Source: Hamiltosporidium tvaerminnensis (taxonomy: Eukaryota; Microsporidia; Dubosqiidae). From it: 64,000 nt of DNA. The stretch spans positions 1,599,501 to 1,663,500 of the forward strand of contig CM061247.1 in NCBI GenBank assembly GCA_022605425.2, in the 5' to 3' direction. A model generated the notes under the pieces. It did not search any database and was not told the DNA's origin. It was given only the letters and a program-made list of their open reading frames with translations. The position numbers and the translations under genes are program-made. This document shows positions 1 through 11,191 of this stretch, piece after piece (position 1 is the first letter of the stretch; each line of letters starts with the position of its first letter).

Positions 1-1
1 A

Positions 2-1570
2 GACGTTGCCCGAATTATCCAGACAGCACAGGTATGTTATGACGATGAAACACGTAAAGAGAGGCCAAGATCAGCGTGGAAAGAAAGCATTGAGAGTAAA
101 ATTTCAGTGTTAAAACTTTCAAAAGATATCCTCGAGAAAGCACGTAGACGGGAAGAACTCTCCTCTTCTCAAACTAAAAGTCTTAAAAAAATTATGCGAG
201 AGTTTAATTTAGACCTAAACAAAACAAATGATCTATCGGAGGCTTTAGTTAAGAAGAATGAGCTGATAACTGTTTACGAAAAAAAACTTACGATGTACGA
301 AAGTAGGAAGCAATTCCGAAAAGAGAATCGTATGTTTGAGTTGTTCCGAGGTAGATATTATCGTGGTCTGTCTGAGCGTGTGGAATCCGAGCATGTGGTT
401 AATCGTGACGAAATTGTAAGTTTTTGGTCCACAATGTGGAACAAAAATAATGAAATAGTTACGTATGATGAGTATCTGATACCTTTCGTGCAGGATACTC
501 ACCAGGCCACGTTTCCTTCACTTGATGAATTTGTAGATATTATCAATTGGCTTCCTAACTGGAAAGCCGCCGGAATTGATGGGATCTACAATTTTTATAT
601 CAAGAAACTTACGACTCTTCACAAGTATCTTTATGATATTGTGAAAGCCATATGTTTTGAAGGAACACCACAGGCTAATTGGTTTTATCATGGGCTAACG
701 TATCTCATTCCAAAAAGCGTACCACAAAAAGGCTCCGACTATAGGCCAATAACTTGTATGTCAAACCTTTACAAGCTGACGACAAAGTGTGTTACAAAAG
801 TTGTTCAGCTTGAGGTAGAGAGGCGAGGGTTACTAGCAGATAATCAATTGGGTGCAGTGAGAGGTGTGCAAGGAGCGAAGGAGCAGGCCCTGCTAAATGT
901 TCCTATTAATAAAGAGTATGGAAACAATCTTAAGGCAACGTGGATTGATGTCAAAAAAGCGTATGATTCAATAGATCATGCTTATTTGACACAAGTCATC
1001 GAAAACCTTAATTTACCTGATTGGATCCTGGAATTTATTAAGGTAACAATATCAAAATGGAAAATTGATATTTCGGTAGGGTCTGAAAAAATTATGAACA
1101 AGAAGATTGATAAGGGGATTCTACAGGGAGATAGTTTGTCACCCTTATTGTTTGTGCTGTGTATGGATCCATTGAGCCGTAAACTCAATGAAGAATACGC
1201 AAAGGTGACAATACAAACGGAGGATGCATCCCACTCTACCAATCATCTCTTGTTCATTGATGATCTTAAGCTCCTTGCCAAAGATGGAACAACGCTTGAA
1301 AAGATGACGGAGGAAGTAAAAATGTTTATGAAAAATATAGGATTAGAAATAAACAGAGAGAAGTCGGCCACAAATGATTCGTGTTGTGAGAATACTGCTA
1401 CTCTTCTTGAAGGAATAGGTGTTTACAAATACCTCGGAATAATAGAAGATAGCAGAGGAATTCCAACACGTAAGTCGTTTGAGGAAGTACAAACCAAACT
1501 GATAGCGAGGGTAGAGAGACTTTGCCGCACGAGATTGAATGCAAGAAATTTATTTCAAGCTATCAATTAA
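2..1570 (+). CDS. Reverse transcriptase part of LINE copy A (5' partial)
   Basis: The reading frame is open from base 2 to the TAA at 1568-1570, with no start visible because the gene begins outside the window. It would copy the element's RNA into DNA at the nicked target. Visible RT motifs are WKAAGIDGIYNF (fingers), YRPITCMSNLYKL (motif 2), ATWIDVKKAYDSIDHAYL (motif A, with the first catalytic Asp), GILQGDSLSPLLF (motif B), LLFIDDLKLL (motif C, FIDD in place of the usual YADD) and YLGI (motif E). Upstream is a charged, probably helical segment shared with copies B and C. The RT core is complete and all catalytic aspartates are present, so only the stop at 1568 separates it from its endonuclease. 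Confidence 0.92.
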   Translation, partial: DVARIIQTAQVCYDDETRKERPRSAWKESIESKISVLKLSKDILEKARRREELSSSQTKSLKKIMREFNLDLNKTNDLSEALVKKNELITVYEKKLTMYESRKQFRKENRMFELFRGRYYRGLSERVESEHVVNRDEIVSFWSTMWNKNNEIVTYDEYLIPFVQDTHQATFPSLDEFVDIINWLPNWKAAGIDGIYNFYIKKLTTLHKYLYDIVKAICFEGTPQANWFYHGLTYLIPKSVPQKGSDYRPITCMSNLYKLTTKCVTKVVQLEVERRGLLADNQLGAVRGVQGAKEQALLNVPINKEYGNNLKATWIDVKKAYDSIDHAYLTQVIENLNLPDWILEFIKVTISKWKIDISVGSEKIMNKKIDKGILQGDSLSPLLFVLCMDPLSRKLNEEYAKVTIQTEDASHSTNHLLFIDDLKLLAKDGTTLEKMTEEVKMFMKNIGLEINREKSATNDSCCENTATLLEGIGVYKYLGIIEDSRGIPTRKSFEEVQTKLIARVERLCRTRLNARNLFQAIN

Positions 1571-1636
1571 CATGCGATATCTCTAATAAACTATCATATA
1601 GGTGTACTTCGACTTGAACCTGGCGACTTCTCAAAG

Positions 1637-2970
1637 TTGGATGACGCAGTACGTGCAGTTTTAATAAAGAACAAGATACATCTTCGCCCAGGATGTAAAG
1701 AGCGTCTGTACCTTCCCAGAACAGAACTTGGGAGAGGTCTTCATAGTGTTGAGTTCAAAAGCGAACATATGCTTTTGCAACTCTTGGATTGTCTGGAAAA
1801 ATCTAAAGAAACATCGACCAGAAGAGCAGCAATCCTTAAGGTGGAGAATGATAATAAAACCCATCTTGCACTAATAAAAGACTTTTTACAAGTAAAATAC
1901 GGGATGGCAGAGGAGGTCACTAAAAATAAATTAGATGAAGCTCAACTAGCTAACTTATATAACGAAATAGAAAAACGAAAACTACATTCAAAGTTATATA
2001 ATGCTAGAAACAACGAGCTAGTAAGCGTAAATGACTCCTCAAGATGGCTAAAGAAAGGAAGTGTAAGACCGCGTGATGAAGCAGTGTTCTGTTATATCCA
2101 GGATAGAAACGTATTTTGGGGAGCAGAAGGTGTGTGTCAACACTGCAACACGTCTAGAAAAACAGTAGACCATTTAGCAACGAGATGTGAAAAAATGCTT
2201 GGTCATGACTATACTAGACGACACAATGAAGTGGTACGATGTATACATTTGCTCTTGTTAAATAAATATAAATTCAAGTCTTCAAAACGAATCAGAAGCC
2301 ACTCAGTTCAAGAAATTCTTGATAATGAGTATGCAGAGATAAGAGTGTCACCAGAATAAAAACTGATGTCAAAATTCGAAATAATAGGCCAGATATATTC
2401 GTTTTAAACAAGAGACGAAATAAGATTACCCTCATTGAAGTAGGAATCACCTCCCAAGACTCACTTCAAATAGTTGAAACAGAGAAACTTAGGAAGTATG
2501 ACCTATTAGCAAATGAGCTGGGTCTTATTTACAAATGTAGTGTAGAGATAATTCCTTATGTGATAACATGGGACGGTATTGTGACAAAATACCATAAGAC
2601 TTATCTTAAAAGATTACAAATACCCATTAATGTAGAGGCATACATTCAGTCCATAGTACTTAAGAAAACAGTCGAAATGATTTCCTTCGATCGACGAAGA
2701 GGAATTGAGTCAGGACCAAGTGCCGAAGAGAGCTGGGAGAGAGCGTCATTAAGTGTTATTATAGGAGCTGAGATGCATAAACAGCCAACACCCCCCTTAA
2801 AAGAAGTGAAGAACGAGGAAGATAGTGTTAAACAAGTAAATTCAAAAAATATTTTACCCCTTATTTTAGATGACGTAACCAGACCAGAGGAACCGAAGAT
2901 AGACATTAATGATAAGTCGGATGTAGAAAAAGAGAATAAAGTGGTTAAAGTGATGGAAGAAATTAGTTAA
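1637..2970 (+). pseudogene. Zinc knuckle and restriction-like endonuclease part of LINE copy A, frameshifted
   Basis: This continues the frame of the RT after the TAA at 1568-1570. At about 2131-2184 it encodes a CCHC knuckle with spacing C-x2-C-x8-H-x4-C, followed by TRRHNEVVRCIHLL, as in R2/R4 C-termini. A one-base deletion near 2346-2350, clear by comparison with copy B, shifts the frame so that it stops at 2357-2359. The endonuclease then continues in frame 1 with RPDIF...ITLIEVGI...TEKLRKY, a PD-(D/E)xK-like core that nicks target DNA, and ends at 2970 with a charged tail. Broken as it stands; otherwise well preserved. Confidence 0.9.
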
Positions 2971-3104
2971 ACGAGAGAAAATTTGTTAACCCAGAATTTT
3001 ATTAAATAAAATACTGAACTGTTTTAAAATATTTTTATTTTTAAATTATTTATTCTATTCAGTTGACATGGCTTTATTTATGTCCCTAAATATTACTTTT
3101 TAAT

Positions 3105-3485
3105 TCTTAATCTCTGATCATATAAAATAGTTTAGAAATAAATATTTATAACGAATCAATCCTTATTTAATTCTTAATATCTTAACTAATAAAATAATTT
3201 AAGAATAAATATTCATAAATTTTAAATCTTTATTTAATCTTTCCTTCTCTCTTTTAGTAAAATAATTTCATAATAAATATTTATAAAGTATGAATCTTTA
3301 TTTAATCTTTCACCTTTTCGATACAAATAGAAAAATACAAATGTGAAATTAAATTTTTAAAGCATAAATCTTTATCTAATTCCTCCTTACAATCCAAATA
3401 AAAAAATCAAAAAATTAAAATAAAGAAATAAAATTTATAATAAAGAATTAATCTTTATTTAATCTTTCACCTTTTCGATACAAAT
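3105..3485. repeat. Degenerate tandem array (67-80 base unit) at 3' end of lectin gene
   Basis: The phrase AATAAATATTTATAA or a variant recurs at about 3137, 3204 and 3272, and AATCTTTATTTAATC recurs at about 3293, 3364 and 3450. The block at 3293-3329 is an almost perfect copy of 3450-3486, which holds the last codons and stop of the lectin gene. The array therefore seems to have grown from the 3' end of that gene. Confidence 0.75.
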
Positions 3486-4320
3486 AATAACCAATTGCTA
3501 CAATAACAACAGCAAAAATTAACCAAACATACTTAGAACCTTTCTTAGGTTCATGTTGTTCCCCAGTAGTGTGTGTCTTAGCAATCTTTTCAGCTGAATA
3601 CGTTCTAATACCAATTATTCGATATTCAAAGTTATTAAAAGAATTCATTGCGGAAATACCGAATTTACAATCTTTTGTAATTCCAGAATTTGAAATTTTA
3701 TAAATTTCTTGAAATCCATTATCTTTATAAGATAATGAAACTTTGAGATTATTATCAATATTTTCAATTCTTAAAATACATTTTGAATTAAAAATTGTTG
3801 GTTTGAGCTGTACGGGTGATTTTATTATGTTCGCACCTTTCGATGAAACGTCATAATTCAATTCATTTCCACATGCTACACCAATATAAGGAGAAGAAAC
3901 ACCAGCGGTTTTTGAGACAGGAGAAGTGTCTAATACTACAAGACAACCACTAAATTTTTCATTTCTACCATAACAATCCCCAGAAATAAATTCATTTTCT
4001 TTGGTCACCCAAAATGCTATTCCATTTCCATAACTCTTTTCTTCAGGTTTTATCAGTGAAAATCGAATATCTACACGAAAATTATCGAATGGAATCACAT
4101 TTTTAGATAACATTCCTCCCTTGCTGGGTCCATTCAAATAACACAAACGTAAATACGTTTTGTCACTTGAGTACGTAACAATGATATGATCGTCATAAAA
4201 TGCATATCTGTGGCTTTTTCCATTTTCATCGACACCTGGTGCAAAGAAACTGAGGAGCTCCATCAATCTAAATACTTCATTGGAAAATACAAAGCATAAA
4301 AGTCCAAAGAATATTGACAT
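3448..4320 (-). CDS. L-type lectin-domain membrane protein (ERGIC-53/Emp47/VIP36-like)
   Basis: A 290-residue protein. By family knowledge such lectins act as cargo receptors in the early secretory pathway, binding mannose-rich glycoproteins between ER and Golgi. Seen in the sequence: a hydrophobic N-terminus (residues 1-13, likely signal peptide); a lectin domain of about residues 20-243 with YGNGIAFWVT (98-106, matching the family's GDGxAxW strand), GCLVVLDT (125-132) and FGISAMNS (220-227); a stalk; a membrane segment (about 264-282) and a short basic tail ending KGERLNKD. The tail lacks an obvious KKxx ER-return signal. The start is supported by CCCCC directly before the ATG. The domain is shorter than its animal and yeast relatives, as usual in microsporidia. 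Exact orthology within the family is not settled. Confidence 0.82.
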   Translation of the reverse strand: MSIFFGLLCFVFSNEVFRLMELLSFFAPGVDENGKSHRYAFYDDHIIVTYSSDKTYLRLCYLNGPSKGGMLSKNVIPFDNFRVDIRFSLIKPEEKSYGNGIAFWVTKENEFISGDCYGRNEKFSGCLVVLDTSPVSKTAGVSSPYIGVACGNELNYDVSSKGANIIKSPVQLKPTIFNSKCILRIENIDNNLKVSLSYKDNGFQEIYKISNSGITKDCKFGISAMNSFNNFEYRIIGIRTYSAEKIAKTHTTGEQHEPKKGSKYVWLIFAVVIVAIGYYLYRKGERLNKD

Positions 4321-4321
4321 T

Positions 4322-4326
4322 GGGGG
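4322..4326 (-). promoter_or_regulatory. CCC start-site motif of lectin gene
   Basis: On the minus strand the ATG is preceded by CCCCCA. Runs of C just upstream of the ATG are a known microsporidian signal and help fix this start. Confidence 0.6.
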
Positions 4327-4389
4327 TCATTTTTTTTATTTCTGAAATTCAAATTTATTAAAAATACGGAAATAAAAATATTTTAAAAA

Positions 4390-4670
4390 TTTGAATACCT
4401 CTGTTTTAGTTGTGGTTTTTTATTGAAAGAATAAATATAGAATACAAAGATAAAGGTAATTTAAAAATTTGAATATCTTTAATTTCATTGGTTTTACTAG
4501 TCATACAATAAATATTGAATACAAAAATAAGGATAACTTTAAATTTGAATATCCTTTCTTGCATCGAATCTTTAAAAAACACAGAATAAATGTAGAATAC
4601 AAAAATAAGGATAACCAAACAATTTGAAACCCTTTTTTGCATCGATTCTTTAAAAATATCAAAAATTATA
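4390..4670. repeat. Tandem array of about 78 bases upstream of lectin gene
   Basis: GAATACAAARATAAGG recurs at about 4440, 4516 and 4596, with TTGCATCGAWTCTTTAAAAA between. About three and a half diverged units. It lies in the 5' flank of the lectin gene. Confidence 0.75.
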
Positions 4671-4697
4671 AAAAAATGTTGGTTTAGAAAAAATAAT

Positions 4698-5350
4698 TTA
4701 ATTAGAAACAATCTACTTGGTAATGAGTATGTTAATTATTGTGAAAATTATTGTTTGATTTTTTGGTTAAATGAAAACCACGCTACAGCTTCTGTTTTTT
4801 ATGAGGCTGTATGAAGAGAAGAGGTCTACAAATACAGTGAATCTCTTCTAAAAACTTAGTTTATAGCATTTTATTTAACTAGATTGTCAAAACGATTAAG
4901 TTATAGGTAGTTGCAATGTAAAAGCATGGAAACTTGCCCTTTTTTCACTCGGATTGGAAATTTGAGACTGTGTGATACAAAAAACATACATTTTAAAGCC
5001 AAGAAATCTAAGTAGCAGGTTATATCTGTTGGTATGGCATTTTACTGTATATTTACAACTCATATAAGTCACGGTCCGGTAAAATAGACATTTATTTATT
5101 CGGTTCGTAAATTCCAGAGTGAGTGAGAATGCTGTTGTTCTTTCAGAATCATATTTTGAGTTTTTACATATTATCACACCCTATGCAACGGATATTGACG
5201 AAATTGGGGCAACCTCTCTGCCCATTTAATGAGTTCTACACACCCTTTAAATAACTAGTTTCGCGATGTAGGCAATACCATGATGTGTTGGGGGGGGGTA
5301 TAAGGTATCTAAAAAGAACGTAAAAGAGCATTAATGTCATGATAAACAAT
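4698..5350 (+). repeat. Dispersed repeat R1, long form, decayed copy (R1a)
   Basis: Shares ordered blocks with the minus-strand copies at 19482-20680 and 31765-32956, for example CTTGGTAATGAGTATG, CATGTAAAAACATGG-like and AAGTAGCAGGTTATA followed by CTGTTGGTATG. Many substitutions and a 9-base G run show it is an old copy. ORFs drawn through it are not credible genes. Confidence 0.7.
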
Positions 5351-5909
5351 AAATACTTGTCACCTTTGCAAAAAGATATATTATTGTCTTTTTAAAACGC
5401 TCTTGTCTCACCCTATTTTCTGAATATTACACTGGCAATAAGCAAGCATATGCAGATTATCTCAATCACTAAATCATATGAGGCTTTAAAAAAAATATTT
5501 ATGCTTTTTTGGGAAGAAATAACATCATTTTCAATCGAAATTTTTTGTAAAATAAAATCTGAAATTTCTAAACAATAAAGCTTAAAAAATACAAACCAAG
5601 GAAAAAAATAGGAGAAATAAAAAGTTTGATTAAATAAGAAAAAAATCGAGAAAAATCAAGAATATTGCATCAAATGAGAAACAAGAAAAATTTTAGAAAA
5701 GGTAGAATATATGTTTTTGATGTAAATTCCTTTTCTTATATTTTCTCTCTGCTTTTTTACGTTTACTTTATATAGGATATGATTTCTCTATTCAAATACA
5801 AAAATAATTAATTGTGAAAAAAATAGTACCTACGTTATTGAAATTCAGTTTAAAAAAACGTAAACGAATTTTAATATTGTTTCTCTTTTATATATAGTTT
5901 TGTTTCACC

Positions 5910-6135
5910 TAACAGGCGGAGAGAGGATAACCACATTAAAAACTATCCGGTTGGCAATAACTACATAGAATATGTGTTAAATTATTTGTTGACACTTTGG
6001 TGGGATATAAACCATATTGGATTTATAGGTCGATCCCTTATAATTCCGTGTTACAACAGACTAAAAGAAGCGATTGGAAAACCTCGAGTTGTTCATCTTC
6101 AATACCAAGAGGTAAAAGAGGGATGGAATAAGTAA
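5910..6135 (+). repeat. Dispersed repeat R1, short form (R1b)
   Basis: Begins GGCGGAGAGAGGATAACC and ends GGGATGGAATAAGTAAG, as do the copies at 10018, 13868 and 17738. One frame is open for about 70 codons and ends with YNRLKEAIGK then a WNK-stop, a tail that other copies share. Confidence 0.8.
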
Positions 6136-7391
6136 GTGTTTTGGCTTATATGCATATTAATAGGTTTATATTTTAAGAAACATGGGGACAGAGAATATTT
6201 TAGCGAAAATTTTCAAAATTTTTAGTAAGAAAATCTACCAAAACTACCAAAGTGTATATTTAGCCCGATTCAAACTTAGGAATAAATTCAAATTCTTAAT
6301 GCTGAATTAATTATGCTGGTACGAACCAATGGCATATTTTAACAGCTTGTTTCATATATTTTTGAAGTGTGGATTATATTAAATTCGACATTTATTCCAT
6401 ATAAGTTTAAATTTTATTAAAAAAGTGATATCTAATATAATTCCAAGCATTTTTCTTCTTTTTGGAATGGAATTCTTAGACACTATTTAATTAAACTAAG
6501 TTGTAAAACTTGTATTTCTCCTTAAAATACTTCCACCAATCATGTATATCACTTCACTATCTTCTACTAAATTTGACGTTTCATTTACGTTTATTGTCAG
6601 TTCTTCCTGTTGATTCAGACATCTAAAATAAGGGGTAAGATATTTTTCGTATTTAGTTGTTTAAAGCATTCTTCATAATTATTCATTTGCTTTTAAGAGA
6701 GTGTTGATTGTCTATACATCTTAGTTCTTGAATCACACTGAATGATGCCAAGATTTTTAGCTAACTATATGTATTTAATATGTTTTTTTATTTAGGAGAA
6801 TTTTTGTCACAAATCACTTTCATTGTATCTATAAGTATATTTATTGCGAATAATTTGAATTGTATTACGATAAAATTGTATTATATGTATTTCCAAGATT
6901 AGAATAATGATTTTTCGTATTTTAAATGGACCTCATGTATAAATATAAATAATTCAGTTAAACTCCACCTAATTCTAAAATATTAAAAATTAGATTACCT
7001 TTGATATTTGTAAGAATGATTTGCTCTTTTGTACGAGTAAATGTGATAGATATATTACTTATACACTAGACTTGAATTGTTTAGATTTTTTGGATTACAA
7101 AGAAAAGACTTGATATTTTTTCGAATGAAAAAGAACCTGTCAAAAAAATTATAATGGCAAATGATATTTATCAATCTAACTTAATGATCAAACTTTAATT
7201 TTTTATTGAATACTTGTGGAAATGAGATACTAAAAGCTGTTTCAATGAATATATTTTGTTCTTAGACGTAATTGGACTTGGCTATACCTTAGAACGATTT
7301 TTTTTATAAATATGTTAAAAATTTGTATATCATGCTGTTTTATAAAACAAAAAGATTTTGAGTTACTGCCATAATCGTCTTTATTCTGATA
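6136..7391. other. AT-rich stretch, no gene seen
   Basis: Both strands hold only short frames without motifs. The stretch 5351-5909 to its left likewise shows nothing beyond A/T-rich sequence. Confidence 0.6.
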
Positions 7392-7976
7392 GTGTCGCTT
7401 TTGATTATTTTAGGTGTCGGTTACAGCAAGGCTACAAAAATTATAAAAGAATTTGAGAGAGATTTCCAAAAAGTATTTGTAACAAACCAATTCAAACAAT
7501 CAAGAACTGAATGCGTTGCCCCGAAAATTCCTCTATTCCTTATTGTTAAAAGTGTTTGCGGTTTTTCTATAATTAAACTAAAAAATGGAAGTGTGAAATT
7601 TGAAGAGATTTTTAATTCATTGGAACAAAAAAATTTCAAGAAAATATTTGTACTTTTACAAGAACCAAATCTAAAAATAGAATTTGCTTCGGATCGCATA
7701 AAATTTAAAAGCGTAGTAGGTTTCATTGGTTTTTTTTACTAAAATTGGCTTTTGGTTTAAAAAAAACATCCTAGAAAAGAAATTTACAAACTTTCGAATT
7801 TCATTCATAAAGAACTATATGATAATACAAACGATATAAGGTATACATTCATTTTGTTTAAAATCATCAATGAAAAGGAAATCAAAGCTTACACATTAGA
7901 AGTAAATAACACACAAAACAAACTAAAGTCTTTATCGCTTTCTTTCAATTTTGAACATTTGAAAATATGATTCTAC
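7392..7976 (+). pseudogene. Broken ORF of unknown family
   Basis: An open frame of 116 codons runs from a GTG at 7392 (no ATG, a stop lies directly upstream) to 7742. After a run of A and T near 7740-7765 an adjacent frame stays open for about 65 more codons (HPRKEIYKLSNFIHKELYD...) to the TGA at about 7974. The two halves have similar amino-acid make-up, so they look like one gene split by a frameshift. No CCC motif, no known domain recognised. It could be a decayed member of a lineage-specific family. Confidence 0.35.
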
Positions 7977-10017
7977 ATTTAATTCGTCAGATTATATTAT
8001 TTTCATTTCTGAAAAAGTGCGTAAGACAGAATCTACTGAATAATAGTTTTTTAAAAGTGAAGTGTGCTAGAGAATATTGATTAAAAGGCTACAGTTTTTT
8101 TGTTTATAGTGCTTTCCAGCTTAAATCTTGACTAAAGTCAAATCAAAGGCTACCTACTACAAGATTTTTTTTATTTTTCTTGCAGATTTTTCTATTTTAT
8201 TGTTTTTGCTTTTTTATTAACGTTTTTGTCATTTACAATCAATCTGTCTTAAAATCCAATTTTTTAGTATGGAGTTAAATATTTTGCGTAGATTTACTTG
8301 CTTTCTTCTTTCTATTTGTTGTCGTGCTTTACAAAAATATTAGATGGCTGGGTATGTCCGCTTTTTGGATCAAATCATACATTTTATTTTACTTTAATAG
8401 GCAATTAAATTCAATTAATTTTTTGATTTAAATATACTATTTAGACTTTATTTGAAATACTTTCGATTGAACATATTTCCTTTGTATTTAAAGCGCTTTA
8501 TAATAACTAAATTTTTTGTTTGCAATACCATTTTGGATTAGAACGTAAAAAAATTACTCATAATAACCCTATAAATTAAGCTCGATAGAATTTTTGGCGC
8601 GTCTGGCTTTACAGTACTCCTGTTTTATTATTTGTGGAGAATCATGGTAAAAATATCGAATTCAATGAATCTAACAATATTATTTAGTGATCATGTTCAA
8701 AATCTTATATTATAATTTTAAATGTATTGATATTAACATATAAATTAAATTAAATAATATAATAGCAATAATATATCAATTGAATTTATCCATAATCAAT
8801 TAAAATATTTTATTTCTCTAATCTTTATTAAATTTTATTTCAAACTTTTATTTTAATATATTATATTGATTAATAGAAAATCTAATGGTCTTTAAAAAGG
8901 TTCTTCAAAACAATCAAAACAATAATATATGATATGAAAATACCAAAACTAGTGATTTCATGATTTTTCTTCTTTTCATACTCATAGTTTTGCTTATATT
9001 AGTATGTTTGCTCGCAAAACTTGTGATATATTCTATATTTCTTGTATTTCTATTGATCTTGCTCACAATATTTGGTGTTTCTGTAGATGTAATTGGCACA
9101 AATAATTTAGATACAATCGGATTTCCACCACAACAATTTCCCAATTCATCAAACGCAACAAAATTTTAAATAAATTCTTTGTTAACACAAAAAACAATTA
9201 TTGATTCTTCTAAACACTTTGCTTTTTAACATTAAAAAATATTTGAATATTTTTTTGCTCTTCTCTCCTTCTTTTTATAAGCTGAAAGTTTTCTTTGTTA
9301 TATATTCGTATTGTTTAAAAATTTGCTTTTTTTAAGTTATATTTATCATTTTTAACCTATAAGTTTATTAGATACAATGAAACACTCAATAGCATCGAAT
9401 TGATTTAATTCTTTGAAAAATTGTATAATTTAAATCATCTGATACAATAAAGGAACACTAAACAGTTTTTGGACTAAAATAGATTTTTTTCGATATTTTT
9501 GTAACTTATCACTTTATAAAAAGCTTTGAAGCACATTAGTGAACATTTACGGGTCTGCAAAGGAAAAAAACCATTTAATTTACCAATATAAGCATAATAT
9601 AATCTTTCTATATCTTATGAGCCGGTTTTGATTGACATCATTGATAATTCACTCGGAAATAATTGACTTTCGAATAATTATTCCATGCTTATATTTGTGC
9701 AGAAATTTAGCTTATTTTATCTGTTTTTACCATATTTTATTTTCTTAGATATTTTCGTTCTTTAATACAATAAATTTTAAGTTTTGAGGAATTTAGATTC
9801 CATGAATGTTATCTATTAGATTATATAAGAATAGGCCTTACTTTCAGACATATAATATTTTAATAATTTATTCGATATATTTGAATATTATTTATCCAAT
9901 TATAATCACTTTCTGAAAATGTAACCATAAAATATCAAGATTAATATAATTTATAATTATTGGTTAAAGTAAAATCCAAATAATAGCACATAGCCCTATA
10001 AGTTTATTGAACATACT
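7977..10017. other. AT-rich stretch, no convincing gene
   Basis: The only ATG-led ORF of note is 8960-9169 (69 codons, almost wholly hydrophobic at first), which lacks a CCC motif and may be chance. Nothing else is seen. Confidence 0.5.
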
Positions 10018-10245
10018 TACTTATTATCCCCTCTCTCATTTACCTCTCGATGTCGAGGATTAGCAACTGTAAATTTTCCAATTGCTTCTTTTAATTTGTT
10101 GTAACTGGGAATTATAAAGGATTGGCCTATAGTTTCGATGCGGTTTACATCCCATCAAAATGGTAACAAATAATTCCAAATCATTCTATGCATTTTTTGC
10201 TAATCAATAGTTTTTGATATGGTTATTCTCTCTCCACCTTTGCTG
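10018..10245 (-). repeat. Dispersed repeat R1, short form (R1c)
   Basis: Read on the minus strand it starts AGGTGGAGAGAGAATAACC and ends near GATAATAAGTAAG. One frame ends SYNKLKEAIGKFTVANPRHR, matching the tail of R1b and R1d. Confidence 0.8.
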
Positions 10246-10961
10246 AATATACAAATTTTTATTTATTACATTGTTTTTTATTCATAAAATATGTTCTAAA
10301 ATATTTCTTAAAGATATATTTTATAAATTTTCTGATTTGAGTTCATCGAAATCGTGTTTCATGATATCACAAAAAAATATAATTTAAGTTGCAGGTATAA
10401 ATTACTTGTGAAGATGACTCCTTTTATTCTATTTTTAATCATTTATATTATATTATATATCTATCGCTATTTAAGAGATTCTCAAACTATTAATTTTCAC
10501 ATTTTCAGAAAACCAAATATTTACGTAAATGTATATGTAAAAAAAGGTTTGTCAAAATTTCAAACCATCAAATATAAATTTCATACAAAGTTTTCTTCAA
10601 CTTTAAAAGTACAAATTCTTTTACGTTTGAAATACTTTAAACGTAAAAACTTAGGTTTTGAAAATGAGTAGTCCTGGATTTCGCCAATAATGTATTTCTT
10701 AGCACTGGCAATAAATTTCAATCTTTATCCGTCTTAAATCGCCAAAAACTTTCACTTGATATGTTTAAACTTTTAATTTACTATTTCTTTGGGAAATGCT
10801 TATATATTTTTTTTAGAGGATCCAAAGATGGCAGATAAAAAGTTTCACTTTGCAAATTATCTAAATTAAATATAATTATTTTATACTTAAAGCTTAATAC
10901 AGTCAAATATAATTTCTTTTGTCTAATACTTAATCCTATGCCATGGTACTTTATATCTTCA

Positions 10962-11191
10962 TTCATCCTTAGCACTACATCCCTGCCCGAATCTTTTCCG
11001 TCATCAGTAATGCGCCCAACGGTCTCTTCCTAATGGGTTCGTTTACTATTTTGAGTTTCTTAACAGGGTGATTTTAAAGAGGGGATTCTTAGCCCCAAGC
11101 CCAACTCCCAACCTAAAGAACCAGTCACTTTTGATTGCCTCTTACGACAAACAGAGAATATTTAAGCCAATCCCGGTTCCCGCATGTTGGG
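10962..11191 (-). mobile_element. Dispersed repeat R3 (SINE-like or LINE 5'-end-like), copy a
   Basis: On the minus strand it reads ATATTCTCTGTTTGTCG, TAAGAGGCAATCAAAAGTG, GGGCTTGGGGCTAAGAATC, AAACGAACCCATTAGG and ends TGCTAAGGATGAATGAA. The same blocks occur in the same order at 52545-52763 and 54301-54531. Much richer in G and C than its surroundings. No coding frame is shared among copies. Confidence 0.85.

Larger units (their letters stand above)
1..2975 (+). mobile_element. R2/R4-type non-LTR retrotransposon, copy A (5' end cut by window)
   Basis: One long coding region reads from the window edge to about 2970. It carries, in order, an N-terminal helical segment, a reverse transcriptase, a CCHC zinc knuckle and a restriction-like endonuclease, the single-ORF plan of the R2/R4 group of site-targeting LINEs. 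Only two defects are seen: an in-frame TAA at 1568-1570 and a one-base deletion near 2346-2350. Copy B (59.5-62.7 kb) has CAA where copy A has the TAA, so that stop is a recent change. Because it has so few lesions this is the youngest copy in the window. The 5' end, and any target-site duplication there, lie outside the window. Confidence 0.93.

Noticed and set aside
8960-9169. 69-codon hydrophobic ORF
   Set aside because: No CCC motif, no homology recognised, and it overlaps an opposing frame of equal length; chance in AT-rich DNA is as likely.
10354-10671. 105-codon plus-strand ORF
   Set aside because: Opens with GTG, first ATG is 20 codons in, composition is that of AT-rich noncoding DNA.
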